A DNA stretch of 64,000 nucleotides from assembly GCF_000738435.1 (NCBI RefSeq), contig NZ_CP003984.1, positions 124,001 through 188,000 on the forward strand, read 5' to 3'. Position numbers and translations under genes: made by a program. This document shows, piece after piece, positions 1-8,344 of the stretch (position 1 is the first letter of the stretch; each line of letters begins with the position of its first letter). This DNA is from Planktomarina temperata RCA23. Its GTDB lineage: Bacteria; Pseudomonadota; Alphaproteobacteria; Rhodobacterales; Rhodobacteraceae. The notes beneath the pieces are model-generated. The model did no database searches. It was not told the DNA's origin and saw only the letters and a list, made by a program, of their open reading frames with translations.

Positions 1-996
1 ATGACCCTGGTGGCCAAAACTGGGACAGCTATTGAAGACATTGAGGCCGTTCTGGCGGCGGAAAAGCAGCGACTTGCCTTTGAGCCGATGGATCACCGCG
101 CGATCTTGGGCACATCGGGTCAGCCAACCCTTGGTGGGGTGATCGCCGCCAATGTCTCGGGTCCGCGCCGCATTCAAGTGGGCGCCGCGCGTGATTTTGC
201 GCTGGGCGTGACCTTTGTGGATGGGACGGGGCAAGTGCTGAGCAACGGTGGCCGGGTGATGAAGAATGTCACCGGCTATGATCTTGTGAAATTGATGTCC
301 GGCTCTTGGGGCACGCTTGGGGTGCTCACTGAGGTAGCGTTGAAGGTTCTGCCTGTCAGCGAGACCCAGGCCACTTTGAAAATTCACGTCACCACCTGGG
401 CAGATGCGGTCGGCTGCATGTCCGCGGCGCTGGGCACGCCGTTTGATGTCAGTGGCGCTGCAACCGTGCAGGCGGAAGACGGCGGCTTTGACTGTTTGAT
501 CCGGGTTGAGGGGTTTGAGACCTCGGTTCAATACCGCGCGTCCGAATTGACGCAACGCCTTGCGAAATTTGGTGCGGTTGATGTGGTTGATGATCCTTGG
601 GCTGAGGTGAAAGACCTAAGGTCTTGGGCAGCCCTCGACACAGTGTGGCGTATTTCAGTGCGTCCTACAGACAGTTTGAGGGTCATTGATCTGATGCAAG
701 ACCTGCAGAAAGAACCCGGATTTCACTGTCAATTGGATTGGGGCGGGGGATTGATCTGGCTTGGGCTGGAGGCGGCACAGATTGCAAATGCACAGGCCGG
801 CCTAGCATTGCATCAGGCCTTGCAGACACATGTGGCGCAGCTGAGTGGTCATGCGACTTTGGTGAAATCGGGTCTTTTGCGTGATCAAGAGCTGTGTCAC
901 TTCCAGCCGCTCGGACGCGCAATTGAGCATGTTTCTCAAACCCTGCGCGAAAAATTTGATCCGCGTGGCATCTTAAACCCGGGACGGATGAGCTGA
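1..996 (+). CDS. glcE: Glycolate oxidase FAD-binding subunit GlcE (5' end cut by window edge)
   Basis: GlcE is the smaller FAD-binding subunit of the GlcDEF complex, which oxidises glycolate to glyoxylate at the inner face of the membrane. The visible 331 residues show the FAD_binding_4 core (GGVIAANVSGPRR near residue 47, then VTGYDLVKLMSGSWGTLG near 90) and a C-terminal end PRGILNPGRM typical of the family. GlcE proteins are usually about 370-400 residues, and the first visible residues match the middle of the N-terminal domain, so the ATG at base 1 is internal and the true start lies upstream of the window. It is joined to glcF by a TGATG overlap, so the two are translationally coupled. 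glcD is expected just upstream. Identification is firm; only the start is missing. Confidence 0.93.
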   Translation: MTLVAKTGTAIEDIEAVLAAEKQRLAFEPMDHRAILGTSGQPTLGGVIAANVSGPRRIQVGAARDFALGVTFVDGTGQVLSNGGRVMKNVTGYDLVKLMSGSWGTLGVLTEVALKVLPVSETQATLKIHVTTWADAVGCMSAALGTPFDVSGAATVQAEDGGFDCLIRVEGFETSVQYRASELTQRLAKFGAVDVVDDPWAEVKDLRSWAALDTVWRISVRPTDSLRVIDLMQDLQKEPGFHCQLDWGGGLIWLGLEAAQIANAQAGLALHQALQTHVAQLSGHATLVKSGLLRDQELCHFQPLGRAIEHVSQTLREKFDPRGILNPGRMS

Positions 997-2312
997 TGCA
1001 AACACATTTTACCGAAACGCAGCTGTTGGACCCGCAAATCAAACGCACCAATGATATTCTGCGCAGCTGTATCCATTGTGGCTTTTGCACGGCGACTTGT
1101 CCCACTTATCAAGTGCTGGGTGATGAGTTGGACAGCCCACGCGGCCGAATTTATCTTATTAAGGATATGCTGGAAAATCAGCGGACGCCGGATGAAAAGA
1201 CGGTTAAACATATAGATCGCTGCCTGTCGTGTTTGGCCTGTATGACAACATGCCCCTCGGGTGTGAATTATATGCATCTGGTAGATCATGCGCGGGCCTA
1301 TATTGAGCAAACCTATAAGCGCAGCTGGTCGGATCGTGTTTTGCGGTGGGTTCTGGCGCGAATTTTGCCCTATCCCAACCGCTTTCGACTGGCCCTGTTG
1401 GGTGCAAAAATCGCCCGACCCTTTCGCCACTTGGTGCCCGATCCTCGGCTGAAAGCGATGCTCGACATGGCGCCAAAGCAAATTCCCGCGCCCAGCCCCA
1501 ATGATGACGCGCAAATTTTTCCGGCGCAGGGCCAGTTGAAATTGCGTGTGGCGCTTATGACAGGCTGTGCGCAGCGTGCATTGAACACGGATATCAATGA
1601 CGCAACCATTCGGCTTTTGACTCGGCACGGTGCGGAAGTGGTTGTGCTCAAGCAGGGCTGTTGCGGCGCCTTAACCCATCATATGGGCAAGGTGGACGAA
1701 AGCCACCGAACAGCGGCGGTGAATATCGAAGCCTTTGCCGCCGAAGACGCCGCGCGCGGATTGGATGCAGTGGTGATTAACACCTCTGGTTGCGGCACCA
1801 CCGTGAAAGATTACGGCCATATGTTTGAGGGCGACCCTTTGGAGGGCAAGGCCGCGCGTGTGGCGCAATTAGCGCGCGATGTGAGCGAAGTTTTGATGGA
1901 GCTGGACCTGCCAAAACTGCCAGATCAAGGCCTGAGAGTTGCCTATCATGCGGCTTGCTCTTTGCAACATGGTCAACAGATCAAGACCTTTCCGAAAGAC
2001 CTTCTGCGCCGCGTGGGCTATAAGGTCTTGGAGCCTGAAAACAGCCATCTGTGCTGTGGCTCTGCGGGCACTTATAATTTGATACAGCCTGAGATTTCTG
2101 GTCAACTCAAAGCGCGGAAAATTGAGACTCTTGAAGCCAAGACGCCAGATGCCATTTCGGCGGGAAATCTTGGCTGTATGATGCAAATCGGCAGTGGTAC
2201 GGATATTCCGATTATGCATACGGTGGAATTGCTCGATTGGGCCACCGGGGGCCCAAAACCTCGCGCTTTGTCAGGTCAACCGGCAGCCGGTCAGGTTCCA
2301 ATTCTACGGTAA
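996..2312 (+). CDS. glcF: Glycolate oxidase iron-sulfur subunit GlcF
   Basis: This is the electron-transfer subunit of glycolate oxidase. Two ferredoxin-type [4Fe-4S] motifs are present: CIHCGFCTATCP (Cys25, 28, 31, 35) and CLSCLACMTTCP (Cys76, 79, 82, 86). Two CCG-type cysteine-rich motifs follow (GCCGALTHHMG and CCGSAGTYN), as in GlcF and heterodisulfide-reductase-like proteins. The length of 438 residues is normal for the family. The start ATG overlaps the glcE stop by one base. Glycolate is a major phytoplankton exudate, which fits a marine heterotroph. No clear terminator is seen before the next gene, 160 bases on. Confidence 0.95.
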   Translation: MQTHFTETQLLDPQIKRTNDILRSCIHCGFCTATCPTYQVLGDELDSPRGRIYLIKDMLENQRTPDEKTVKHIDRCLSCLACMTTCPSGVNYMHLVDHARAYIEQTYKRSWSDRVLRWVLARILPYPNRFRLALLGAKIARPFRHLVPDPRLKAMLDMAPKQIPAPSPNDDAQIFPAQGQLKLRVALMTGCAQRALNTDINDATIRLLTRHGAEVVVLKQGCCGALTHHMGKVDESHRTAAVNIEAFAAEDAARGLDAVVINTSGCGTTVKDYGHMFEGDPLEGKAARVAQLARDVSEVLMELDLPKLPDQGLRVAYHAACSLQHGQQIKTFPKDLLRRVGYKVLEPENSHLCCGSAGTYNLIQPEISGQLKARKIETLEAKTPDAISAGNLGCMMQIGSGTDIPIMHTVELLDWATGGPKPRALSGQPAAGQVPILR

Positions 2313-2475
2313 CTCATGTGGTGGCGTGGCGAAAATTGGGGATTCCTTTGGCGCTTGGTTTTCGGCATAGAGTAATTTCGGCCTATACTTGGGCATGATG
2401 GATCGCCCACCAAGAGCGCCAAGCGCGGGCGGTTATGGATTGCCCAATAATAGCTGCAGATGCGATAGGGGTAGG

Positions 2476-3198
2476 ATGCAACATTTCTTGAAGCGGGCTT
2501 GTCTTGTCATCGGATTCTTACCGGGGGTGATGGGTTTAACTGCCGCCTCGGCAACAGATATGGATAGGCAATGGCCCGCTGTCGGGCGGCTCAATGTGAC
2601 AGGCGGCGGGTTTTGCACCGCAACATTGATCGGAGAGTTGCATGTGTTGACAGCTGCGCATTGTGTTTTTGATGCACAATCCGGAGCCCGCGTGGACGTT
2701 GATGATCTGGAATTTCGGGCCGGTTGGCAGGATGGGCAGGCCGAATCTTATCGCAAGATCGCGGCTGTTAGGGTGCACCCAGATTTTTCCTTTGCCGAGC
2801 AAGAGGGGCTCAAACGGGTGGCGAGTGATTTGGCCATCCTGCGGCTGCGCACCCCCATTGCGCATCCCGACATCATCCCCTTTTCAGTCGCACAGATGCC
2901 GATGCGTGGCGCGCGTGTCGCTGTGGTGTCTTATGCTCATGACCGCAGTGAGGGGCCGAAGGTGCACCAAGGCTGCACCATTTTGGGGCGTAAAGAGAAG
3001 GCCCAAGTGTTTGGTTGTGAGGTCGACTACGGCTCCTCCGGCGCACCGGTGTTTCGTTTGGACCTTGGCATGCCGATGATAATTTCGGTCATTTCTGCCA
3101 AATCCACACATGCCGGAGAGCCGATCTCCCTGGGTGCGGCGGCGGGTGAGAAATTGGTGATCCTGCCGTCCCGTGGCGCGAATTTTTTGCGGCCGTAA
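2476..3198 (+). CDS. Secreted trypsin-like serine protease
   Basis: A chymotrypsin-fold (S1) protease of about 240 residues. The catalytic triad is visible: His in LTAAHC, Asp in SDLAILRL, and Ser in YGSSGAPVF (family GDSGGP-like). A Sec signal peptide opens the protein (basic MQHFLKR, then a hydrophobic stretch ending near AASA), so it is probably exported. The frame is open from a TTG at 2389, but the ATG at 2476 is preferred because the signal peptide begins there and AGGGGTAGG lies just upstream. Four cysteines could form disulfides. The substrate cannot be told from sequence. It stands alone between glcF and a convergent small secreted protein gene. Confidence 0.85.
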   Translation: MQHFLKRACLVIGFLPGVMGLTAASATDMDRQWPAVGRLNVTGGGFCTATLIGELHVLTAAHCVFDAQSGARVDVDDLEFRAGWQDGQAESYRKIAAVRVHPDFSFAEQEGLKRVASDLAILRLRTPIAHPDIIPFSVAQMPMRGARVAVVSYAHDRSEGPKVHQGCTILGRKEKAQVFGCEVDYGSSGAPVFRLDLGMPMIISVISAKSTHAGEPISLGAAAGEKLVILPSRGANFLRP

Positions 3199-3220
3199 GC
3201 CCGAGGTGGCCTATTGTGCG

Positions 3221-3514
3221 TTATTTTTCGAAGTAATAATACAGCACAGCCTCTGGATCTTTCGCGGTGTCGTGCGACATGCCAGCTCTGTTTAAATAGA
3301 CGGAAATGACTGTCCAGCCCCGGTTGTACATTTCCCCAACAGATTTTTCGACCATGGTGATGTTATCGCCATATTGGCTTTGCTGGAAACAACTGAGATC
3401 GGTGGCCTCAAAACCCCCTTTGCAAAAGGCAAAGTCAACGGCTGCGGCGGTGCTGCCCGCAAGGCTGAGGCTGCAAAAGGCAGCACCTGCACAGAGATAG
3501 GTTTTAAGTTTCAT
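3221..3514 (-). CDS. Small secreted protein of unknown function
   Basis: A 97-residue protein with a clear signal peptide (MKLKTYLCAGAAFCSLSLAG, cleavage near STAAA) and a mature part of about 70 residues containing two cysteines (FCKGG and SCFQQ). The end YYYFEK is aromatic. GAGAGG lies a few bases before the ATG. I do not recognise a family. It lies downstream of the chitinase remnant on the same strand and converges on the protease gene with 22 bases between their stops. A real small periplasmic or secreted protein is likely from the signal peptide; function is unknown. Confidence 0.6.
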   Translation of the reverse strand: MKLKTYLCAGAAFCSLSLAGSTAAAVDFAFCKGGFEATDLSCFQQSQYGDNITMVEKSVGEMYNRGWTVISVYLNRAGMSHDTAKDPEAVLYYYFEK

Positions 3515-3545
3515 ATTTTACCTCTCATTCGTTATATGCGGGCCC

Positions 3546-4473
3546 TTAAGGGCCGGGGGCCCAGACCGCTGAGACGCCGGGCGTTTCGCCTTGGGTGTCC
3601 CATTGATTTTGCCATATTGCCCCATTGTAGGACACAAGGTATTTACGAGTCCCTTCGTTTCGACGGCTGGCGCTGTAAAAAATATACCTGCTCCAAGGGT
3701 CGCGGTCTGTGATCGTGACTTGGATCACCAACATCTTCGTCGTGACCGGCGCCGCCTGGAAACTCAAAGTCGAAATCAATACCATCAATTAACCCAAATG
3801 CAGGGGTTTTCAGCCACATTTCAAGGCTGTCAATGAATTTTGCGCGGTTCTCGGGTGTAGAGATCATCTCGAAGAACGGGCGGCTATAGCTCCAACCACC
3901 GACTGATACGATGACGTTCAAATCTGCATTGCGATTTTTCCAATCAAGGATCTGTTTGAACTGTGTGTCTCTTAGCGCGTCTGTGGCGGTGGGGTCTTTT
4001 TTGTCAAACATGCCCCATGGGTCATCAATGAAGCTGGCTTCACCATCTTCAAGGGATGTAATGTGTGGCAAATAATAGCTGCCGCTGTCGCTATTTGCAT
4101 GAGAGTCTTCGCAGAATTTTGCGAGCGACGCACCGCCTTCGAAAGCGCCGGGATTGAGACCACAAATAGCGCCAAAAGCGAGATAAACTTCGCTCAAACG
4201 CTCTACAGGAACGTCAGCAGGCCAGTAATCACGGCCACCATAGATGCCCCAAGTTGCATAATAGCTGCCCAATTCGAAGTTTTCTGGGATCTGATAGCTC
4301 CGATCAGAAAACTTTACATTGCGCTGAACGCCGGAGGCGGTACCTGTTGGTACGGCCACACCGCCGGTTACCACCGACATATCAATTCCGCGGTTTACGA
4401 CTTCTTGAGCTTGCAACGCCGTCGAGGCGAGCAGCAAGCCCATAGCCAAACTTATCTTCTTTTTCGTGGTCAT
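3546..4473 (-). pseudogene. Decayed GH18 chitinase: N-terminal catalytic half joined out of frame to a chitin-binding tail
   Basis: From the ATG at 4473 (preceded by GAAAGGGACG) the frame encodes a signal peptide (MTTKKKISLAMGLLLASTAL) and the first half of a glycoside hydrolase 18 domain: a strand region SYYATWGIYGG, VIVSVGGWSY, and the catalytic motif region DGIDFDFEFPGG. The frame then runs into unrelated sequence and stops at 3643. In another frame, ending at 3546, the last about 35 residues resemble a CBM5/12 chitin-binding domain (YNGAIWQNQWDTQGETPG). The second half of the GH18 barrel and most of the linker are missing, so a large internal deletion with a frame change is the simplest reading. 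The family's final catalytic Glu is present, but the barrel cannot be complete. A sequencing or assembly error is the alternative. Confidence 0.75.
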
Positions 4474-5158
4474 TTTAATACGTCCCTTTCTAGTTAGATC
4501 GTTCAAAGTATTTGCTTCAATTGCATTTTCTGCATGAGTTCCGATGTGAACCACTCGAAACCATGCGAGATAAGTCAGTCCTAATGGTCGGTATTTTCCA
4601 AATCAACGTGGATGCTTTGATCACACGGACTTGTGAGGTTCTGTGAGAAATAGGTTAGAATTTTCGTCAAAATTGTGAGGTATTGCGTGAGTGCTCGGGG
4701 TGTGGATCCTGCAAATTTTGATCTGAAAAAGGGAGTAAATTTCGCTTTGATTGGCATTATTCTCATTGCACTAGCGTGCGTATTTGCAATAAAAACATGG
4801 AGTTTACCCAAGGTTACCTGATAACAGCAGGCTCGACCCTCCCCATCGCTCGTGCTGCCGGTGGCCGGCGCGTAGATTGGGCCTCAAATGTAACAACTTG
4901 TCAGAAGCGCTTGGCGGGCAAACCGTGTTTTGTAACATTTCCGCAGCTCGGCGCTCGGATCACCTGCTCGTTTTTGTGAATCATCTGGGGAATCTGCACA
5001 CCTTTCGTTTTTTGCCGTTATCACGCACCTATAGCTCTTGAACTGTGACGCCCCGATTCCCACCTATAGTGAAGATCGCCCAGACGGGGATCTAGAACTT
5101 ATCAGGCTACGCCCGAATGGGGTGGCCGACTTGGACTCGCTTTTGAAAGGATACTCCT
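4474..5158. other. Long low-gene-density intergenic region (chitinase remnant to hsp20)
   Basis: About 685 bases between the divergent chitinase remnant and hsp20. The left part (4560-4800) is AT-rich. It contains one plausible 44-codon open frame (listed separately). The remainder, 4822-5158, has no convincing gene; CCGGTGGCCGG near 4858 could form a small hairpin. The hsp20 promoter must lie near 5030-5150: CTTGAA at 5037-5042 resembles a heat-shock sigma -35 element, but no -10 at the usual spacing was found. Confidence 0.5.
4687..4821 (+). CDS. Candidate 44-residue single-span membrane protein
   Basis: A short frame from GTG at 4687 to TGA at 4819-4821. GAGG sits six bases before the GTG. 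The peptide has a polar N-terminus (VSARGVDPANFDLKKG), one strongly hydrophobic stretch (FALIGIILIALACVFAI) that would span the membrane once, and a short tail. The arrangement of a plausible ribosome binding site, amphipathic start and a single helix looks like a genuine small membrane protein rather than a chance frame, but the codon sample is too short for certainty. I do not recognise a family. Confidence 0.42.
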   Translation: MSARGVDPANFDLKKGVNFALIGIILIALACVFAIKTWSLPKVT

Positions 5159-5614
5159 ATGCGTTCGTTTGACTTTGCACCGCTTTACCGTGCCAGCATT
5201 GGCTTTGATCAGATTGCTGACCTGCTCGACCGTGTGTCGGCTCATGAGGGCGGACAATCCAGCTACCCGCCCTACAATATCGAAAAAACTGGAGAAGATG
5301 GATATCGCATTTCCATTGCGGCTGCCGGATTTTCAGAGGCGGATCTGGAAATTGAAGTTAAGGAAAAAACCTTAAACGTTTCGGCGCACAAGCCGAAAGC
5401 TGAAGATAACAAGACCTATTTGCACCGCGGTATCGCCACGCGCGCCTTTGAGCGGCAGTTTCATCTTGCCGACCATGTGCGCGCGGTCGGCGCGAGCTAT
5501 GAGGATGGCATGCTGCATATTGATTTGATCCGCGAGGTGCCAGAGGCTCTCAAACCTCGCCGCATCCAAATTCAATCAAAATCTCCGTTGCAGGTGGAAG
5601 CCAGCCCGGCATGA
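5159..5614 (+). CDS. Hsp20/alpha-crystallin small heat shock protein
   Basis: A 151-residue ATP-independent holdase of the IbpA type that binds unfolding proteins in the cytoplasm. The N-terminus MRSFDFAPLYRASIGFDQ is typical of alphaproteobacterial IbpA/HspA proteins, followed by YPPYNIEKTGEDGYRI and the alpha-crystallin domain to about residue 130, with the family pattern AAGF near 58-61 and the beta strand GMLHIDL. The C-terminal R-I-Q-I motif (RRIQIQS) matches the I-x-I/V oligomerisation tail. GAAAGG precedes the ATG. It is a single-gene unit closed by a strong hairpin terminator. Heat-shock regulation is expected for the family; the promoter could not be fixed by eye. Confidence 0.93.
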   Translation: MRSFDFAPLYRASIGFDQIADLLDRVSAHEGGQSSYPPYNIEKTGEDGYRISIAAAGFSEADLEIEVKEKTLNVSAHKPKAEDNKTYLHRGIATRAFERQFHLADHVRAVGASYEDGMLHIDLIREVPEALKPRRIQIQSKSPLQVEASPA

Positions 5615-5636
5615 TCTGATCGCAGGGTTTAATCAA

Positions 5637-5662
5637 AAAAGGCAGGGATATCCCTGCCTTTT
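5637..5662. terminator. Bidirectional rho-independent terminator (hsp20 / gabD)
   Basis: A perfect inverted repeat GGCAGGGA / TCCCTGCC (5641-5648 and 5651-5658) flanked by A4 on the left and T4 on the right, so it works on both strands. It lies between the convergent hsp20 and gabD stops. Confidence 0.88.
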
Positions 5663-5679
5663 CTTTTAGGATGGCCCAG

Positions 5680-7155
5680 TTAGACCGACATACAGATATA
5701 TTTCAGCTCTAGATATTCATCCATGCCATGACGGCTGCCTTCCCGGCCAAGACCGGATTGCTTAACACCGCCAAACGGGGCGACCTCAGTAGAGATGATG
5801 CCTGTGTTCACGCCGATAATGCCGTATTCTAGCGCTTCGGCCACTTTATACACACGGCTCAGGTCCTTGGCATAGAAATAGGCGGCCAGGCCGAAAATCG
5901 TATCATTGGCCATGGCAATCACATCATCTACGTTTTCAAACTTGAACAGAGGCGCCATGGGGCCGAATGTCTCTTCCTTGCTCACGGTCATGTCTTGCGT
6001 CACGCCGGTCAGGATGGTCGGCTCAAAGAAGGTGCCGCCCAGATCATGCGGCTTGCCCCCAGTTGCGACAACCGCGCCCTTGGACAGCGCATCGGCGATA
6101 TGATCCTCGACCTTTGCCAGAGCTGGCTTAGAGATCAGCGGGCCAAGGTCTGCACCGGCAAACCCGTCGCCCACTTTCATGGCTTCAACCGCCACTTTAA
6201 AGCGTTTGGTGAATTCCTCGTAAACGCCTGCTTGCACATAAATCCGGTTGGCACAGACACAGGTCTGGCCATTGTTGCGGAACTTACAGGCCATGGCCCC
6301 GATCACCGCCTCATCAAGAACTGCATCATCAAAGACAATAAAGGGGGCATTGCCGCCCAGCTCCATGGAGCATTTTTTCACCTGCTCAGCGGCTTGACCC
6401 AAAAGAATGCGTCCAACGCGGGTTGAGCCGGTGAAGGTGAGTTTGCGCACTTTCGAGTTTTCACAAAACTCCTTGCCCGAAGCGGATGCGTCATTGGAGG
6501 GGACAATCTGTAATATCCCCGCAGGTAAGCCCGCGCGCTGGGCCAAGACCCCCAGAGCCAAAGCGGACAATGGGGTCAATTCTGAGGGCCGGGCGACGAA
6601 CGCGCAGCCTGCGGCCAAAGCGGGTGCCGCTTTGCGGGTAATCATCGCATTGGGGAAATTCCAAGGCGTGATTGAAGCCGCAACACCGATGGGCTGTTTT
6701 ATAACGGTAATCCGCTTATCGGCCTGGTGACCCGGAATGGTTTCACCATAGTTGCGCTTGGCCTCTTCGGCGAAAAATTCGACGAAGGACGCACCATAGG
6801 AAATTTCTCCCATGGCTTCTGTAAGGGGTTTGCCCATTTCCGCCGTGAGGATCATCGCCAAATCAGACTGATGTTCCATCATCAAATTATACCAGTTGCG
6901 CAGGATGTTGCAGCGTTCCTTCGCGGTCAGCGCGGCCCATTTCTTTTGTGCGGCCTCAGCGCCGTCAATCGCCCGTGCCAAATCAGCGCGCGAAAGGTCA
7001 GCGACCTGCGCGATCACATCACCGCGCGCGGGGTTTGAAACGTCAAAGGTTGCACCATTTTCCCCATCAACCCATTGGTTGTTGATGAAGGCTTGCGTTT
7101 GCAGCAAGCTAGGATCTGAGAGCATGGATTTTAGATCTGTGGATGAATCAAGCAT
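5680..7155 (-). CDS. gabD: NAD(P)-dependent succinate-semialdehyde dehydrogenase
   Basis: A 491-residue aldehyde dehydrogenase that would oxidise succinate semialdehyde to succinate, the last step of GABA and related amine degradation. Family landmarks: ITPWNFPNAM (substrate channel), FTGSTRVGR (cofactor loop), ELGGNAPFIVFDDA (general base Glu) and NNGQTCVCANR (catalytic Cys). The N-terminus ending in QAFINNQWVDGENG and the C-terminal LKYICMSV are typical of GabD. It is monocistronic, divergent from a hydrolase gene, and shares a terminator with hsp20. No GABA aminotransferase is adjacent, although two class III aminotransferases lie elsewhere in the window. A close relative such as glutarate-semialdehyde dehydrogenase cannot be excluded. 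Confidence 0.88.
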   Translation of the reverse strand: MLDSSTDLKSMLSDPSLLQTQAFINNQWVDGENGATFDVSNPARGDVIAQVADLSRADLARAIDGAEAAQKKWAALTAKERCNILRNWYNLMMEHQSDLAMILTAEMGKPLTEAMGEISYGASFVEFFAEEAKRNYGETIPGHQADKRITVIKQPIGVAASITPWNFPNAMITRKAAPALAAGCAFVARPSELTPLSALALGVLAQRAGLPAGILQIVPSNDASASGKEFCENSKVRKLTFTGSTRVGRILLGQAAEQVKKCSMELGGNAPFIVFDDAVLDEAVIGAMACKFRNNGQTCVCANRIYVQAGVYEEFTKRFKVAVEAMKVGDGFAGADLGPLISKPALAKVEDHIADALSKGAVVATGGKPHDLGGTFFEPTILTGVTQDMTVSKEETFGPMAPLFKFENVDDVIAMANDTIFGLAAYFYAKDLSRVYKVAEALEYGIIGVNTGIISTEVAPFGGVKQSGLGREGSRHGMDEYLELKYICMSV

Positions 7156-7220
7156 TTTGGCCTCCCTAGGTTAAGGATGTGAGACCATTTGATCGCTTAT
7201 TTGTCCAGAGGAGAAGCGAA

Positions 7221-8024
7221 GTGAGCCTTGATGATGCCTATGCAAATGCCGCCTATATTCCCGATGCCGACGGGTTTTTAACCTATTGGGATGAAACCGC
7301 GCGCAGCTATCGAGACGCCGAGCATACGCTGGGCCGGGCACAGTTGAACCAGCCCTATGGGGCGCATCCAGACCAAGCTTTTGACCTGTTCTTTCCGGCG
7401 GGACGCCCGCTGGGCCTGATGATCTTCGTGCATGGCGGCTACTGGTTGCGATTCGGACGGCGAGATTTTTCTCATTTGGCCCAAGGCGCCTGCGCGCGCG
7501 ATTGGGCCGTGGCCTTGCCCAGTTATCCATTGGCCCCTGGTGCATCGATCCCTGAGATCACGCAGTCGGTGGCCTTGGCCATAGGTCAGATTGCCAATCG
7601 GATCCCTGGACCGATTGTTTTGGCAGGTCACTCTGCCGGGGGGCATTTGGTGGCGCGTATGGGGCAGGTGGACAGCGGCCTGTCTTCAGAGGTTCGCGCG
7701 CGGATCCAGAGCATTGTGCCAATATCGCCGGTTGCCGATTTGCGGCCGTTACTGCAGACGCAGATGAGCGGGCCACTGGCGCTGACCGAGGATATTGCCA
7801 AGGCGGAAAGTCCGGCCTTGCACCCGGCGCCCAAAACGATGCGCGCACATATTTGGGTTGGCGCGGATGAGCGGCCGGCGTTCTTAGAACAAGCGCGGCT
7901 TTTGGCAGAAAATTGGCAATCGGACCTGACAATTGAGCCCAAAAAACATCATTTCGACATCATCGCTGGCCTGGAAGATCCCGAAAGTGACCTGCTGGAT
8001 GCACTACTGGGGCGGGCGCCTTAG
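7221..8024 (+). CDS. Alpha/beta hydrolase, kynurenine-formamidase-like esterase
   Basis: A 267-residue alpha/beta hydrolase. The oxyanion motif HGGYW, the nucleophile elbow GHSAGGHL and a C-terminal KHHFDII carrying the probable catalytic His are visible, the pattern of the esterase/lipase branch that includes kynurenine formamidase KynB. The frame is open from GTG 7179, but the GTG at 7221 is preferred because AGAGGAG precedes it by seven bases. Its stop overlaps the stop of the convergent gene. No kynurenine genes are nearby, so the substrate is unknown; an arylformamidase or carboxylesterase activity is a guess from the family. Confidence 0.78.
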   Translation: MSLDDAYANAAYIPDADGFLTYWDETARSYRDAEHTLGRAQLNQPYGAHPDQAFDLFFPAGRPLGLMIFVHGGYWLRFGRRDFSHLAQGACARDWAVALPSYPLAPGASIPEITQSVALAIGQIANRIPGPIVLAGHSAGGHLVARMGQVDSGLSSEVRARIQSIVPISPVADLRPLLQTQMSGPLALTEDIAKAESPALHPAPKTMRAHIWVGADERPAFLEQARLLAENWQSDLTIEPKKHHFDIIAGLEDPESDLLDALLGRAP

Positions 8025-8344
8025 GGTCTGTTGCGCAAAGCCACGAAAGAGCCAAGATAGGTCAAGCGATCTGTTCCAGCCGTGTCCAGCTCAGCTTGCG
8101 CATGTTCAAAGATGATGACGCATGTGGTGTTGAGCCCCAAACTATCTTCAATGGCTGCGCTATCGCCTTGTGAGAACCAATGCGCCAGTCTCGGTTCTGG
8201 GTTTTCGTTGCAGATCACCTCGACACGATCTGGAATAAACGCCGTGCCGGCCGCGCCGCGCAGATGCGTGAACACTTGCCGTTGGTTGGCAAAGCGCCCG
8301 GCATAAATATCCGCCGTTTGGCCTATAGAACTGGGCGGGTTCAA
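8021..8344 (-). CDS. Conserved-looking hypothetical protein, coupled to the upstream SDR
   Basis: A 107-residue soluble protein starting at TTG (8344), which overlaps the TGA stop of the upstream SDR as TTGA, so translation by coupling is plausible. No signal peptide or membrane segment is evident; the sequence has a mixed alpha/beta look (TAFIPDRVEVICNENPEPR, TTCVIIFEHAQAEL). I do not recognise the family. Its 3' end overlaps the convergent hydrolase stop by four bases. The start is the weak point. Confidence 0.5.
   Translation of the reverse strand: MNPPSSIGQTADIYAGRFANQRQVFTHLRGAAGTAFIPDRVEVICNENPEPRLAHWFSQGDSAAIEDSLGLNTTCVIIFEHAQAELDTAGTDRLTYLGSFVALRNRP

Noticed and set aside
4581-4811. 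A 76-codon minus-strand frame
   Set aside because: No family resemblance or convincing start; it is antisense to the better-supported 44-codon frame.
5037-5070. Heat-shock sigma promoter before hsp20
   Set aside because: CTTGAA is present, but CCTATA lies 20 bases beyond it and no element sits at the usual spacing, so the call is not supported by eye.
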